In this document: piece by piece, positions 34,793-43,681 of the stretch
How the letters are laid out: every line of letters begins with the position of its first letter
How positions within the stretch are numbered: the first letter of the stretch is position 1
Assembly (NCBI GenBank): GCA_947501265.1
Contig: CANMVY010000002.1
Location: 147,048 to 211,047 of the forward strand
DNA from: Bacteroidota bacterium
GTDB taxonomy: Bacteria; Bacteroidota; Bacteroidia; UBA7662; CANHCV01
DNA: 64,000 bases
Direction: 5' to 3'
The notes under the pieces: model-generated
Told to the model about the DNA's origin: nothing
Seen by the model: only the letters and a program-made list of their open reading frames with translations
Database searches by the model: none
Program-made: the position numbers and the translations under genes

Positions 34793-35746
34793 TTATTTTC
34801 CGAATAACGATTCAACAAAAGCTTTTTTATTGAAGATCTGAAGGTCATCGATAGCTTCGCCAACTCCAATGTATTTTACGGGAACTTTAAGTTGATCAGA
34901 TATTCCGATCACAACTCCTCCTTTTGCAGTTCCATCCAACTTGGTCATCGTTAAGCTATCCACGTCGGTTACTGCGGTAAATTCTTTGGCTTGATTCATG
35001 GCGTTTTGCCCCGTTGAGGCATCGAGTACCAGCATAACTTCATCGGGTTTACCATCCATCACCTTGGACATCACCCGTTTAATTTTACCGAGTTCTTGCA
35101 TGAGATTGGCTTTGTTGTGTAAACGTCCTGCTGTATCAATAATCGCCAAATCATACCCGTTATCTACCGCATACTTAACGGTATCGAAAGCCACTGCAGC
35201 GGGATCGGCATTCATTCCTTTGTTCACAAACCCACATCCGGCGCGTTTGGCCCAAACTTCCAACTGATCCACGGCCGCTGCGCGGAAGGTATCTGCAGCA
35301 CCAATCACCACCTTGTATCCTTTTTGCTGGTAGATGTGAGCCAGTTTTCCAATGGTGGTGGTCTTCCCTACTCCATTCACGCCAACAACCATTAATACGT
35401 AAGGGCGATTTCCGGCGGGAATGGTATAATCTTCCCACTCCGTTGTTTCATTTTCAGAAAGCAATTGAGCAATTTCCTCCCGAAGAATTTGTTGCAGCTG
35501 ATCGCTGCCAACGTACGAATCTCGTTTAACTCGTTCTTCAATACGCTCAATAATTTTTAAAGTTGTTTCAACACCTACATCGGAAGTAATTAAAATCTCT
35601 TCCAACTGATCCAACACTTCATCGTCTACGGATGATTTTCCAACCAAAACTTTTGCAATTTTGGTAAAGACATTTTCGCGCGTTTTTTCAAGCCCTTGAT
35701 CGAGTGCTTCTTTTTTCTTTCCTGAAAAAAAATCCCAAAATCCCAT
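34793..35746 (-). CDS. ftsY: Signal recognition particle receptor FtsY
   Basis: A 317-residue SRP-type GTPase that receives Ffh-ribosome complexes at the membrane. The acidic A domain is very short, and the NG domain is complete: GVNGVGKTTTIGKLA (P loop), DTFRAAAVDQL, DTAGRLHNKANLM and the guanine-specificity TKLDGTAKGG. It starts five bases after the fumarylacetoacetase stop, so the two are probably co-transcribed. Confidence 0.97.
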   Translation of the reverse strand: MGFWDFFSGKKKEALDQGLEKTRENVFTKIAKVLVGKSSVDDEVLDQLEEILITSDVGVETTLKIIERIEERVKRDSYVGSDQLQQILREEIAQLLSENETTEWEDYTIPAGNRPYVLMVVGVNGVGKTTTIGKLAHIYQQKGYKVVIGAADTFRAAAVDQLEVWAKRAGCGFVNKGMNADPAAVAFDTVKYAVDNGYDLAIIDTAGRLHNKANLMQELGKIKRVMSKVMDGKPDEVMLVLDASTGQNAMNQAKEFTAVTDVDSLTMTKLDGTAKGGVVIGISDQLKVPVKYIGVGEAIDDLQIFNKKAFVESLFGK

Positions 35747-35751
35747 ACCGA

Positions 35752-36990
35752 TTAAATTGCTGGTAAAATTTTTGATTTACACTCTCCAAAACCAACCCGA
35801 ATTCCATCTTTTTCTGCAAATCCTCGCATGATAACGGTATCACCATCTTGAATGGAAGCGCGGGATGATCCATCTTTCAAAGTAATCGGATTTTTTCCGC
35901 CCCAAGCCAATTCCAACATTGAGCCAAAGGAATCTGGCGTTGGTCCAGAAATGGTTCCAGAAGCCATCATATCTCCAATCCGAACATTGCACCCGTTAAC
36001 GGTATGGTGAGCCAATTGCTGAGCCATATTCCAATACATGAACTTAAAATTCGATTTTGAAATCAGTTCTTCGTTACCGTTTTCTGGTTGAAGAAGTACT
36101 TCAAGATTCACATCGAAATGCATGTTTTGACGGTATTCAAGGTAAGGCAACACCTTAGGCTCTTGAGTAGGACCGACTACACGGAATGGTGACAAAGCTT
36201 CCATGGTTACAATCCAAGGGGAAATAACGCTACCAAAGTTTTTAGCTAAGAAAGGGCCCAAAGGAACATACTCCCAACGTTGAGTGTCTCTTGCCGACCA
36301 ATCGTTGAAAACAACCAACCCAAAAATGGAATCCTCGGCCTCGTCGGTAGTAATTTGTTCTCCCAATTCGGTATTTCTTGAAACCAAAAAAGCCATTTCC
36401 AACTCAAAATCAATCATTTTACTCGGCCCAAAAGATGGAACATCGGAGCCTGCGGGCAGAAACTGAATTTTAGGACGGTGGATGTTGGTTCCTGAAACGA
36501 CAATGGAACTTGCGCGACCGTGATAACCAACAGGCAAGTGTTTCCAATTGGGCAACAAAGCATTTTCGGGATCTCGAAACATTTTCCCCACGTTTCTAGC
36601 GTGATCTTCGGAGCTGTAAAAATCGGTGTAATCCCCAATATGAACGGGAAGATGCAAGTTCGCCGATTCCATGGGACACAAAAGTTCGTCTTTATGAGCG
36701 TACAATTCAGAATCGGTATGGGTGAGTTGTTGTTGCAACCAATTTCTCAACCAAACGCGAGATTCCTTTCCACAACCCATAAAATTGTTTAAAATAGGTT
36801 CTTCCAAAGTTACGGAAGCAAATGGAGCATGTTGAAACAAGCCCTTTTGTGCACATGATTTCAAATCAACAATGGAATCGCCGATGGCAACACCCAATCT
36901 TTGATCAAGGTTAGGGGTTGAAAATGAACCAAATGGCAAGTTATAAATGGAGAAATCTGAATGATCAGAAATGGTTAACCAAGACTTCAT
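35752..36990 (-). CDS. fahA: Fumarylacetoacetase
   Basis: A 412-residue hydrolase of the last step of tyrosine/phenylalanine catabolism, cleaving fumarylacetoacetate to fumarate and acetoacetate. Visible motifs include HIGDYTDFYSSEDHARNVG, GYHGRASSIVVSG, the metal-binding FELEMAF and NDWSARDTQRWEYVPLG. The start MKSWLTIS was chosen over an in-frame ATG 36 bases upstream because it fits the family N terminus. A TACCTTTGCA -7 box (minus strand, 37009-37016) lies 18 bases upstream. Other genes of the pathway are not in the window. Confidence 0.94.
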   Translation of the reverse strand: MKSWLTISDHSDFSIYNLPFGSFSTPNLDQRLGVAIGDSIVDLKSCAQKGLFQHAPFASVTLEEPILNNFMGCGKESRVWLRNWLQQQLTHTDSELYAHKDELLCPMESANLHLPVHIGDYTDFYSSEDHARNVGKMFRDPENALLPNWKHLPVGYHGRASSIVVSGTNIHRPKIQFLPAGSDVPSFGPSKMIDFELEMAFLVSRNTELGEQITTDEAEDSIFGLVVFNDWSARDTQRWEYVPLGPFLAKNFGSVISPWIVTMEALSPFRVVGPTQEPKVLPYLEYRQNMHFDVNLEVLLQPENGNEELISKSNFKFMYWNMAQQLAHHTVNGCNVRIGDMMASGTISGPTPDSFGSMLELAWGGKNPITLKDGSSRASIQDGDTVIMRGFAEKDGIRVGFGECKSKILPAI

Positions 36991-37008
36991 GAATTCTATT
37001 TTTTTGTG

Positions 37009-37016
37009 CAAAGGTA
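37009..37016 (-). promoter_or_regulatory. -7 promoter element of fahA
   Basis: Reads TACCTTTG on the minus strand, continuing GCAC as in the rpsP promoter. It ends 18 bases before the ATG at 36990. No convincing -33 element was seen. Confidence 0.6.
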
Positions 37017-37130
37017 CGTATTGCAAAATAGAAGAAGGAACATTAGGTTCGGCTGGAACAAAAAACTCGCTTCTTTTTTCAAGAAAATCAAAATGTGTAA
37101 AACAAAAAAACGAAATCCTCCGTTATAGAA

Positions 37131-37161
37131 TTGTATCTGAGACATATTTTTTGTAATTTCG
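37131..37161 (+). promoter_or_regulatory. Promoter of gltA
   Basis: TTG (37131-37133), 20 bases, TAATTTCG (37154-37161), 20 bases before the ATG. The same TAATTTCG variant occurs before fdhD at 47678-47685. Confidence 0.65.
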
Positions 37162-37181
37162 AGCCAAAATTAAAGACAGCC

Positions 37182-38468
37182 ATGTCGAACAAAGCAACAC
37201 TATCCTACAACGAGAAAACTTACGAGTTAAATGTTCATCCCGGAACCATGGGCGACGAAGCCGTAGACATCACCAATTTAATGGGTGAGTCTGAACTAAT
37301 CACCTTAGATTCGGGTTACAAAAACACCGGAAGCACCAAATCCAAGATCACTTTCATTGACGGAGATAAAGGAATTCTTTTATACCGCGGTTATCCCATT
37401 GAACAGTTGGCTGAAAAATCTAACTTTCTAGAAGTTTCTTATTTGTTGATTCACGGTGAACTTCCAACAGATGTGCAAATGGCCGAATTCTCGGGATCCA
37501 TTTCGAATCATACTCTGGTTCACGAAAATGTGAAGAAGTTTTTAGATGCTTACCCATCCAACACTCACCCCATGGGTGTAATGATGGCAGTCATTTGCTC
37601 GCTTTCATCCTTCTATCCCAACAACGCAAATCCAAAGACGTCTCCTGAGGAAGTTGAAGTAACCATTCATCGCCTGATGGCAAAAATGGCGACCATTGCA
37701 GCGTGGACTTACAAGAAATCCATGGGTCATCCCTACAACTATCCCAACAACAAGTTGAATTACGTTTCCAATTTCTTACAGATGATGTTTGGATTGCGTA
37801 CAGATGATTACCATCCAGATCCAATCATTGTTGATGCGTTGGATAAATTATTGATTTTGCACGCCGATCACGAACAGAATTGTTCTGCAAGTACGGTTCG
37901 AATGGTTGGTTCATCTCACGTTAATTTGTACGCAGCAATCGCTGCGGGAATCGGCGCTTTGTGGGGACCACTTCACGGCGGTGCTAACCAAGAGGTGATT
38001 GAGATGTTGGAAAACATCAAAGCTGCCGGTGGTGACGTAAAAAAATTCATTGAGAAAGCGAAAGACAAGAACGATCCTTTCCGACTTATGGGATTCGGTC
38101 ACCGTGTTTACAAAAACTTCGATCCTCGTGCGAAAATCATCAAACAATCGTGCGATCAAGTTCTTGCCAAATTAGGCATCAACGATCCAGTTCTTGATAT
38201 TGCAAAGCAATTGGAAGAAGCCGCATTGAATGATCCTTACTTCATTGAAAGAAAATTGTATCCAAACGTCGATTTCTACTCAGGTATCATTTATCGCGCT
38301 ATTGGAATTCCTACTGAAATGTTTACTGTGATGTTTGCCTTAGGTAGACTTCCTGGATGGATTGCTCAATGGAAAGAAATGCGTGAAATGGGAGAACCCA
38401 TTGGACGTCCTCGACAGTTGTACCTAGGAAATGGTCCACGAGATTACATCAATATTCAAAAGCGATAA
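37182..38468 (+). CDS. gltA: Citrate synthase
   Basis: A 428-residue type II citrate synthase condensing acetyl-CoA and oxaloacetate at entry to the TCA cycle. Catalytic histidines lie in WGPLHGGANQEV and GFGHRVYKNFDPRA, and VDFYSGIIYRAIGIP holds the conserved aspartate. An in-frame ATG at 37131 exists, but it lies in the -33 promoter element; the start MSNKATLSYN is standard. The gene is monocistronic with its own promoter and terminator. Confidence 0.97.
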   Translation: MSNKATLSYNEKTYELNVHPGTMGDEAVDITNLMGESELITLDSGYKNTGSTKSKITFIDGDKGILLYRGYPIEQLAEKSNFLEVSYLLIHGELPTDVQMAEFSGSISNHTLVHENVKKFLDAYPSNTHPMGVMMAVICSLSSFYPNNANPKTSPEEVEVTIHRLMAKMATIAAWTYKKSMGHPYNYPNNKLNYVSNFLQMMFGLRTDDYHPDPIIVDALDKLLILHADHEQNCSASTVRMVGSSHVNLYAAIAAGIGALWGPLHGGANQEVIEMLENIKAAGGDVKKFIEKAKDKNDPFRLMGFGHRVYKNFDPRAKIIKQSCDQVLAKLGINDPVLDIAKQLEEAALNDPYFIERKLYPNVDFYSGIIYRAIGIPTEMFTVMFALGRLPGWIAQWKEMREMGEPIGRPRQLYLGNGPRDYINIQKR

Positions 38469-38474
38469 TTTAAA

Positions 38475-38508
38475 AAGCCCTCCGAAGAATTTCAGAGGGC
38501 TTTTTTTT
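38475..38508 (+). terminator. Rho-independent terminator of gltA
   Basis: AGCCCTC (38475-38481) pairs with GAGGGCT (38494-38500) and is followed by a long T-run; an A-run precedes the stem, so it may also serve the minus-strand kinase gene. Confidence 0.88.
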
Positions 38509-38532
38509 GTGGTGAAAACAATACCTTGAACG

Positions 38533-41500
38533 TTATACTCCAAACTCCGTTTTCAATTGTTTCACCACTTCTACTAAAACAGAATCAACTTGGTCGATTT
38601 TGTCGGAAAGGCTATCCAAATCCATACGATTTCTGGAACACTCTTCAATACTTCGAATTACTTGGGCAATTTCTTGAATCTCCATCAAATCAATGGACGG
38701 TTTCAACTGATGGGCCATGCTGTAAATTTGATCATAATCCCCTGTTTGAAGTCCAACATGCATATTTTGAACCAACATAGGGGTATTTTTCACAAAAATG
38801 GAAATCATTTTTTCAATAAATTCATCATTGCCTGAAGCAACTTCTTTTATTTTATCCAAGGAGTACGTCACTTTGTTTTCTTTTTTAGGAATTTCGCTTG
38901 TCAAGATCGGTTGAGGATCTGCAAGTTCAAGAACTTTTTGAATTTTTTGAATTAAAATCTCGGGTTCAAAAGGCTTAGAAAGGAAATCATTCATTCCTGC
39001 CTCATGATACCTTTTTTCATCTCCTGTAAGCGCTTTAGCTGTAAGTGCAATGATTGGTGTTGCTATTTGGTATTCGTTTCTAATTTTTTCAGTAGCCTCA
39101 ATCCCTCCCATGTAAGGCATTTGAATGTCCATCAAAATCAAGTCAAATTTCTGATTCTTAACGGATTCGATAGCTTCTAAACCATTTCCTGCAGTTTCTA
39201 CCACAATTCCTTTGCCTTCCAAAATAGTGGTCGCAAGGAATTGATTCAGTTGATTATCTTCAACCACTAAAACACGCAAGCCTTTCAATGAATTGGTAGA
39301 TATTGGAATGTTATGTTGATCGTGGGGCAAGTCCTTGAATTGTCCAATATTCAGGTTTAATTCGAAAAAGAAAGAAGTACCCATTCCTTTGGTTGATTCT
39401 ACCCAAATTTTTCCTTGCATCAATTCAACCAATTGTTTTGAAATGGTCAATCCTAATCCTGTACCTCCGTATTTACGAGAAACCGAATCATCTTCCTGAG
39501 AGAACGATTCAAAGATTTTGTCGATTTTGGAGGGATCAATTCCGATTCCTGTATCCTTCACTTCAAAACTTATTTTTTGAATGCTTCCTTCTTGTTTGAT
39601 GACTTTAGCAATCAGTTCTACCTTACCATCTGGAGTAAATTTAATGGCGTTTGAAAGCAAATTAAGGAGAATTTGATTGATTCGAGTTGGGTCGCCTAAA
39701 ACAACGGGTGCAATTTGAGGATCAATTTTAAAGGAAAGCATGATGGATTTTCCAGCTGCAAGATGATTAACCGATCCAATAACATTCTTGACCATTTTAT
39801 CTACCGAGAAGCCAATGGTTTCTACATTCAACTTGCCGGCTTCAATTTTAGAAAAGTCTAAAATATCGTTGATGATCGATAAAAGGTTTTTGGATGAAGT
39901 ACGTATTGCATCCAAATAAACTTTTTGTTTTCCAGAGAGTTCGGTGTTGGAAAGCAAGGATGACATCCCTATGATGGCGTTCATGGGGGTACGAATTTCG
40001 TGGCTCATGTGCGCTAAAAACACCTCTTTTGCATGCGAAGATGCCTCAGCTCGTTCTTTAGCCTCAGCCAAAACCTTTTCAGTTTCTTTTTGAGAACTAA
40101 TGTCCACATGTAGACCAATAGAACCTACCAATTGTCCATTGGGGTCGAAAATTGGCGCTCCAGATATGATCATCGGGATCAATTCTCCCGACTTCTTTTT
40201 AACAATGGCTTCATAAACGTTGGAAATCCCTTTTTCTCGCTCTTTTAGTGCTTTATCAAAAATTTCTACTTCTTGGGCAGTTGGAAGAAACAACGCTCGA
40301 GCATTTTTCCCTAGAATTTCTTCCACATCAAAACCAACCATTTTACAAAATATTGGATTTGCAACGAGAATGTTTTCTTGATTATCGACCTCTAGGATCC
40401 CCATTTCAAGATTTTCAATGATTCCTCGGTATTTTTCCTCGGAATATTGCAACAGCAGTTGGGCATTGTGTTCATCCGTTACATCGTGAAAAAACCAGAA
40501 GGACCCTTTCTCACCATGGGTGGTTTTGATCGGGGTATATTCCAAATCAAAAACTCGACCATCCTTCATGAAAAATCGTTTTCTTTCTGAAGTTTTATGC
40601 TGCTGAAGATCTTCTTGAATGGCCCTTTCAAATTCCTCAGGATGCACGAGTTCTTTTTTGATGTGATCAAAAATTTGATGAAACGAAATCAGATTATTGA
40701 CATCCAAAGAATTTATTTGAAACCAATTGAGTAAAAATTCATTGGTTGTTTCAACTCGACCATTTGAATCGGCAAGTAAAACCCCTGATTTAAAATTGCT
40801 TAATAAGGTAACAAGTCGATTTTTAAGATTCAATACGGCTTGGTCGGATTCCCGTTTTTCAGTAATATCACGAGCGATAGAGGTAATATGAACAATTCCA
40901 TTCGATTCAAAAATCATTTGGGTGCTTTGTGCTAACCAAATTTCTTTTCCAGACTTTGAAACAACCGGAAATTCATGATAAGAGACATCCTGTTCACTTT
41001 CCAATTGTTGAGCATAGAATTGATAAACCTCGTCTTTATAGTTCGGATGCACAAAATCCAAAAAATGATTCCCAATTAACTCACTATCGGAATAACCTAA
41101 AATTTTGGAGGCCATGGGATTCACAAAAATGAACATTCCCGATTGATCTGTTCTAAAAATAATATCGGAAGCATTTTGAACGATCTGTTCAAACTGCCGT
41201 TGGCTCTCATCGGCTATTTTTTCTGCTTCTCTTAAACGAGTAATGTCCGTTCCGTAAACGTTGATGTAATTGGCTTCAAAAATGGGACAAATGTTTAAAA
41301 GGAAAACTCGCTTTTCGGCCTCAATTTCAATAGAAAATGATTTCTTTTTTATTTGGGCTAAACGAGCAGCTCGTTTCCACTCGCGACCTAAATAACCATG
41401 CGTTTTTTTCTGGGCGATGGAATGAATGATTTCTTCGCTTGAGCTATTGGAATACAATAAAAAACCATCAAAAGAAATCCTGAAAACAGGATTAGGATTT

Positions 41501-41703
41501 TCATTGGGGAACCTCGAAATGAGTTCTACTTCCTTGGTTCGCTTCTCAACCGTAGATTCAAGATTAAGGTTAAGCTGTTTTAATTCTTCGTTAGCGTGAT
41601 ACAAATCCATGCTTCGCTCTTCGAGAATACGCTCTGCCTCTTTTCGTGCACTTCTCTCGCGTTCGAGCAATCGTTTGTAAATTTCTATCTCGTGCTGACT
41701 CAT
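38533..41703 (-). CDS. Hybrid sensor histidine kinase with PAS, receiver and Hpt domains
   Basis: A 1056-residue soluble kinase with no transmembrane helices. An N-terminal coiled coil is followed by about four PAS domains (residues about 65-545), HisKA with phospho-acceptor His568 (FLAHMSHEIRTPM), HATPase (LLNLLSNAIKFTPDG, DTGIGI, GTGLGL), a receiver with Asp859 (LILMDIQMP) and an Hpt domain with His998 (MAHQLKPS). All elements of a phosphorelay are in one chain, and the likely final acceptor is Asp56 of the response regulator at 42239-43591. It overlaps the H-NOX gene by four bases, so its input is probably the H-NOX protein. Confidence 0.95.
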   Translation of the reverse strand: MSQHEIEIYKRLLERERSARKEAERILEERSMDLYHANEELKQLNLNLESTVEKRTKEVELISRFPNENPNPVFRISFDGFLLYSNSSSEEIIHSIAQKKTHGYLGREWKRAARLAQIKKKSFSIEIEAEKRVFLLNICPIFEANYINVYGTDITRLREAEKIADESQRQFEQIVQNASDIIFRTDQSGMFIFVNPMASKILGYSDSELIGNHFLDFVHPNYKDEVYQFYAQQLESEQDVSYHEFPVVSKSGKEIWLAQSTQMIFESNGIVHITSIARDITEKRESDQAVLNLKNRLVTLLSNFKSGVLLADSNGRVETTNEFLLNWFQINSLDVNNLISFHQIFDHIKKELVHPEEFERAIQEDLQQHKTSERKRFFMKDGRVFDLEYTPIKTTHGEKGSFWFFHDVTDEHNAQLLLQYSEEKYRGIIENLEMGILEVDNQENILVANPIFCKMVGFDVEEILGKNARALFLPTAQEVEIFDKALKEREKGISNVYEAIVKKKSGELIPMIISGAPIFDPNGQLVGSIGLHVDISSQKETEKVLAEAKERAEASSHAKEVFLAHMSHEIRTPMNAIIGMSSLLSNTELSGKQKVYLDAIRTSSKNLLSIINDILDFSKIEAGKLNVETIGFSVDKMVKNVIGSVNHLAAGKSIMLSFKIDPQIAPVVLGDPTRINQILLNLLSNAIKFTPDGKVELIAKVIKQEGSIQKISFEVKDTGIGIDPSKIDKIFESFSQEDDSVSRKYGGTGLGLTISKQLVELMQGKIWVESTKGMGTSFFFELNLNIGQFKDLPHDQHNIPISTNSLKGLRVLVVEDNQLNQFLATTILEGKGIVVETAGNGLEAIESVKNQKFDLILMDIQMPYMGGIEATEKIRNEYQIATPIIALTAKALTGDEKRYHEAGMNDFLSKPFEPEILIQKIQKVLELADPQPILTSEIPKKENKVTYSLDKIKEVASGNDEFIEKMISIFVKNTPMLVQNMHVGLQTGDYDQIYSMAHQLKPSIDLMEIQEIAQVIRSIEECSRNRMDLDSLSDKIDQVDSVLVEVVKQLKTEFGV

Positions 41704-42242
41704 GCTAATTCATCTACAAGAAATCGAACCTCTGCTCCATCAGAATTCCATTCTAAAACTTGAATTTTTACTTTTTGCTGAAAATAATGTGCACTTGCAT
41801 CGATCAATCCTTCTGCAAATGGGAACATTTTTCGCTGAGAACGATAAATCATCTCAATCATGTTATCAGCTTTACGAACTGTTTCAAATTGAGGCAATTC
41901 CGCATCAGGATAAAGTTTCATTACCTCAATATGGATGTAAGAATCTACCTCATCAAGCAATTCAAAAACCGTATTCACTCTTTGAAAAAAAGGTAGATAC
42001 ATTTTTGAAAATCTTCCAGCAAGATATTGCCCAAATACCTTTTCTAGGTCGGGAATACTTGCACCAGTGGCTTGGGAAAGATGCCCAAGGATAGACACCA
42101 AATCGGAAAAGGGATAAGTACCAACCGAGGTGAAAATACCTTTTGAAACCAATTCTTTAGGTTGAATAATTCGATCAACCATTTCTATTCCGAATCGATC
42201 TTCAACCATTTCCATTAATTCTGTAAATACAATCCCTTTCAT
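41700..42242 (-). CDS. H-NOX haem nitric-oxide sensor protein
   Basis: A 180-residue stand-alone HNOB/H-NOX protein. The start MKGIVFTELMEMVEDRFG is typical, the proximal haem ligand is His104 (YIHIEVMKLYPDAELP), and the haem-propionate motif YxSxR is present as Y133-S135-R137. H-NOX proteins bind NO through ferrous haem and in other bacteria inhibit a co-encoded histidine kinase. Here the gene lies between a response regulator and a hybrid kinase, each overlapping by four bases, which strongly supports a three-component NO-sensing unit. Confidence 0.95.
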   Translation of the reverse strand: MKGIVFTELMEMVEDRFGIEMVDRIIQPKELVSKGIFTSVGTYPFSDLVSILGHLSQATGASIPDLEKVFGQYLAGRFSKMYLPFFQRVNTVFELLDEVDSYIHIEVMKLYPDAELPQFETVRKADNMIEMIYRSQRKMFPFAEGLIDASAHYFQQKVKIQVLEWNSDGAEVRFLVDELA

Positions 42243-43591
42243 GCTAATTCTCCATTTTGATACATCCTGTAAATAGTTGACTTTCCAATGTCCAGCTTCT
42301 CAGCTACAACGGGAATATTCTGATCATACTTCTGCAAGAAACGTTGAATAATCCGGATGTTATACTCTTTCAACGTTAATTCCTGATTGAATAAATTTTC
42401 TTGTTCATTCTCTAAAGTAAGAATGCAATCCGTTTCCTGAATAACTCCAGTATTGGACATGACAGCGGCCATTTCGATAACATTTTTCAATTCGCGGATG
42501 TTTCCAGGCCAAGAATAATTGATTAATTTTTTACTAGCTTCTGGTGAGATTTTATATTTCGAAACCTCGTTAGTAACCGCATATTCATCTAAGAAAAAAC
42601 GAGCAAGCGGCATGATATCTTCCGATCGATCTTTCAATGCCGGTAAATGAATGGGCAATCCCATTAAAGTGTAGTACAAATCTTCTAAAAAATTACCTTT
42701 TTTCACTTCCTCAAAAAGGTTCTTCTTCGTTGAAACAATAATTCTAACCGAAAATGGAACGGGTGTATTTCCACCCAAACGATATACCACCTTTTCGCGA
42801 AGAATCCGCAATAGCTTCACTTGCGACGAGGAATCAAAACTACATACTTCATCAATAAATAAAGTACCGCCATTTGCCTCTTCAAATTTACCTTTTCTTC
42901 TAGCTTGAATCAATGGAAGTGCTCCTTTTTCAGCACCCAACATCTCAAGATCTAGCTCATGCCCTTTGGAACCACCACCCTGCAATACAACAAACGGCTT
43001 GTCTTGTCGATCAGAATGGTAATGAATGGCTTTGGCAACAAGCTCTTTCCCCGTTCCTGTTTCACCAATGACCAAAACATTGATGGCAGATTTTGCTGCT
43101 TTTTCCATCATGAGATGGGCATTTAAAATAGCTGGAGAATTTCCTTTTAAAATCTGATCAAACCGAAACTTTAAAGTTAATTCTCCTCTTAAATCGGCCA
43201 ATTGTTTTCTTAAAGAAACCGTTTCAAAATGCTTGGAAACAATATTAAAAAATCGGTTAGGTGCATCATCATTTTTTTCTAAATAGTCGTCAGCACCTTC
43301 CTTAAGCAATGAAATTGCCGTAGAAATCTCTTCCTGAGCAGAAACAATCACCACCAAAGAATCAGGAGAATTCGCTTTAATATCTGTCAGAAAATCATCT
43401 CCACTCCCATCGGGAAGGGAATGGTCTAAAGAAATCAAATCCGGCTCTAAATGCAAATTTAAAATGCACTCTCTGCCAGAACTGAATCGACTGATGGCCC
43501 ACTCTGGGTTTTTGGAAACAGCGTTGGAAAGAATTTCACCATAAAACGGATCATCTTCTACAATGAATACTCGAAAAGGATTTTGTGGCAT
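42239..43591 (-). CDS. NtrC-type response regulator with degenerate sigma-54 activation domain
   Basis: A 450-residue protein: receiver (residues about 5-120; phospho-acceptor Asp56 in SLDHSLPDGSG), AAA+ domain (about 140-370) and Fis-type helix-turn-helix (about 410-450, AEKLDIGKSTIYRMY). Walker A GETGTGKE (166-173) and Walker B TLFIDEV are intact. The sigma-54 contact loop GAFTGA is replaced by GALPLI (213-218), and the usual arginine fingers in FREDLYYRL are Leu282 and Thr288 (FLEDLYYTL). It therefore probably binds DNA but may not remodel sigma-54 polymerase. The start MPQNPFRVFIVEDD is preferred over an ATG 33 bases upstream. It is the first gene of the H-NOX operon. Confidence 0.92.
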   Translation of the reverse strand: MPQNPFRVFIVEDDPFYGEILSNAVSKNPEWAISRFSSGRECILNLHLEPDLISLDHSLPDGSGDDFLTDIKANSPDSLVVIVSAQEEISTAISLLKEGADDYLEKNDDAPNRFFNIVSKHFETVSLRKQLADLRGELTLKFRFDQILKGNSPAILNAHLMMEKAAKSAINVLVIGETGTGKELVAKAIHYHSDRQDKPFVVLQGGGSKGHELDLEMLGAEKGALPLIQARRKGKFEEANGGTLFIDEVCSFDSSSQVKLLRILREKVVYRLGGNTPVPFSVRIIVSTKKNLFEEVKKGNFLEDLYYTLMGLPIHLPALKDRSEDIMPLARFFLDEYAVTNEVSKYKISPEASKKLINYSWPGNIRELKNVIEMAAVMSNTGVIQETDCILTLENEQENLFNQELTLKEYNIRIIQRFLQKYDQNIPVVAEKLDIGKSTIYRMYQNGELA

Positions 43592-43623
43592 ATTTTTGAA
43601 TGGGTCTTCAAAAATAATTCTCA

Positions 43624-43654
43624 ATTTTGGAAAATCAATGTTTCATTTTGGAAA
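43624..43654. repeat. Pair of direct repeats ATTTTGGAAA in the H-NOX operon/GNAT intergenic region
   Basis: ATTTTGGAAA occurs at 43624-43633 and again at 43645-43654, a period of 21 bases or two helical turns. It sits in the 90-base gap between the divergent response regulator and GNAT genes. This is a plausible operator for a dimeric regulator, possibly the NtrC-like protein itself. Confidence 0.5.
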
Positions 43655-43681
43655 TTTGCCATCTTTACTAAAATAAGTTGC

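Noticed and set aside
43624-43654. Two repeats as a CRISPR remnant
   Set aside because: Units are only 10 bases with an 11-base gap, there are just two of them, and no cas genes are near; an operator is the simpler reading.
43648-43660. Possible sigma-54 promoter (TTGG...TTGCC) before the GNAT gene
   Set aside because: GG and GC are separated by about 6-8 bases instead of 10, and the consensus flanks are missing.
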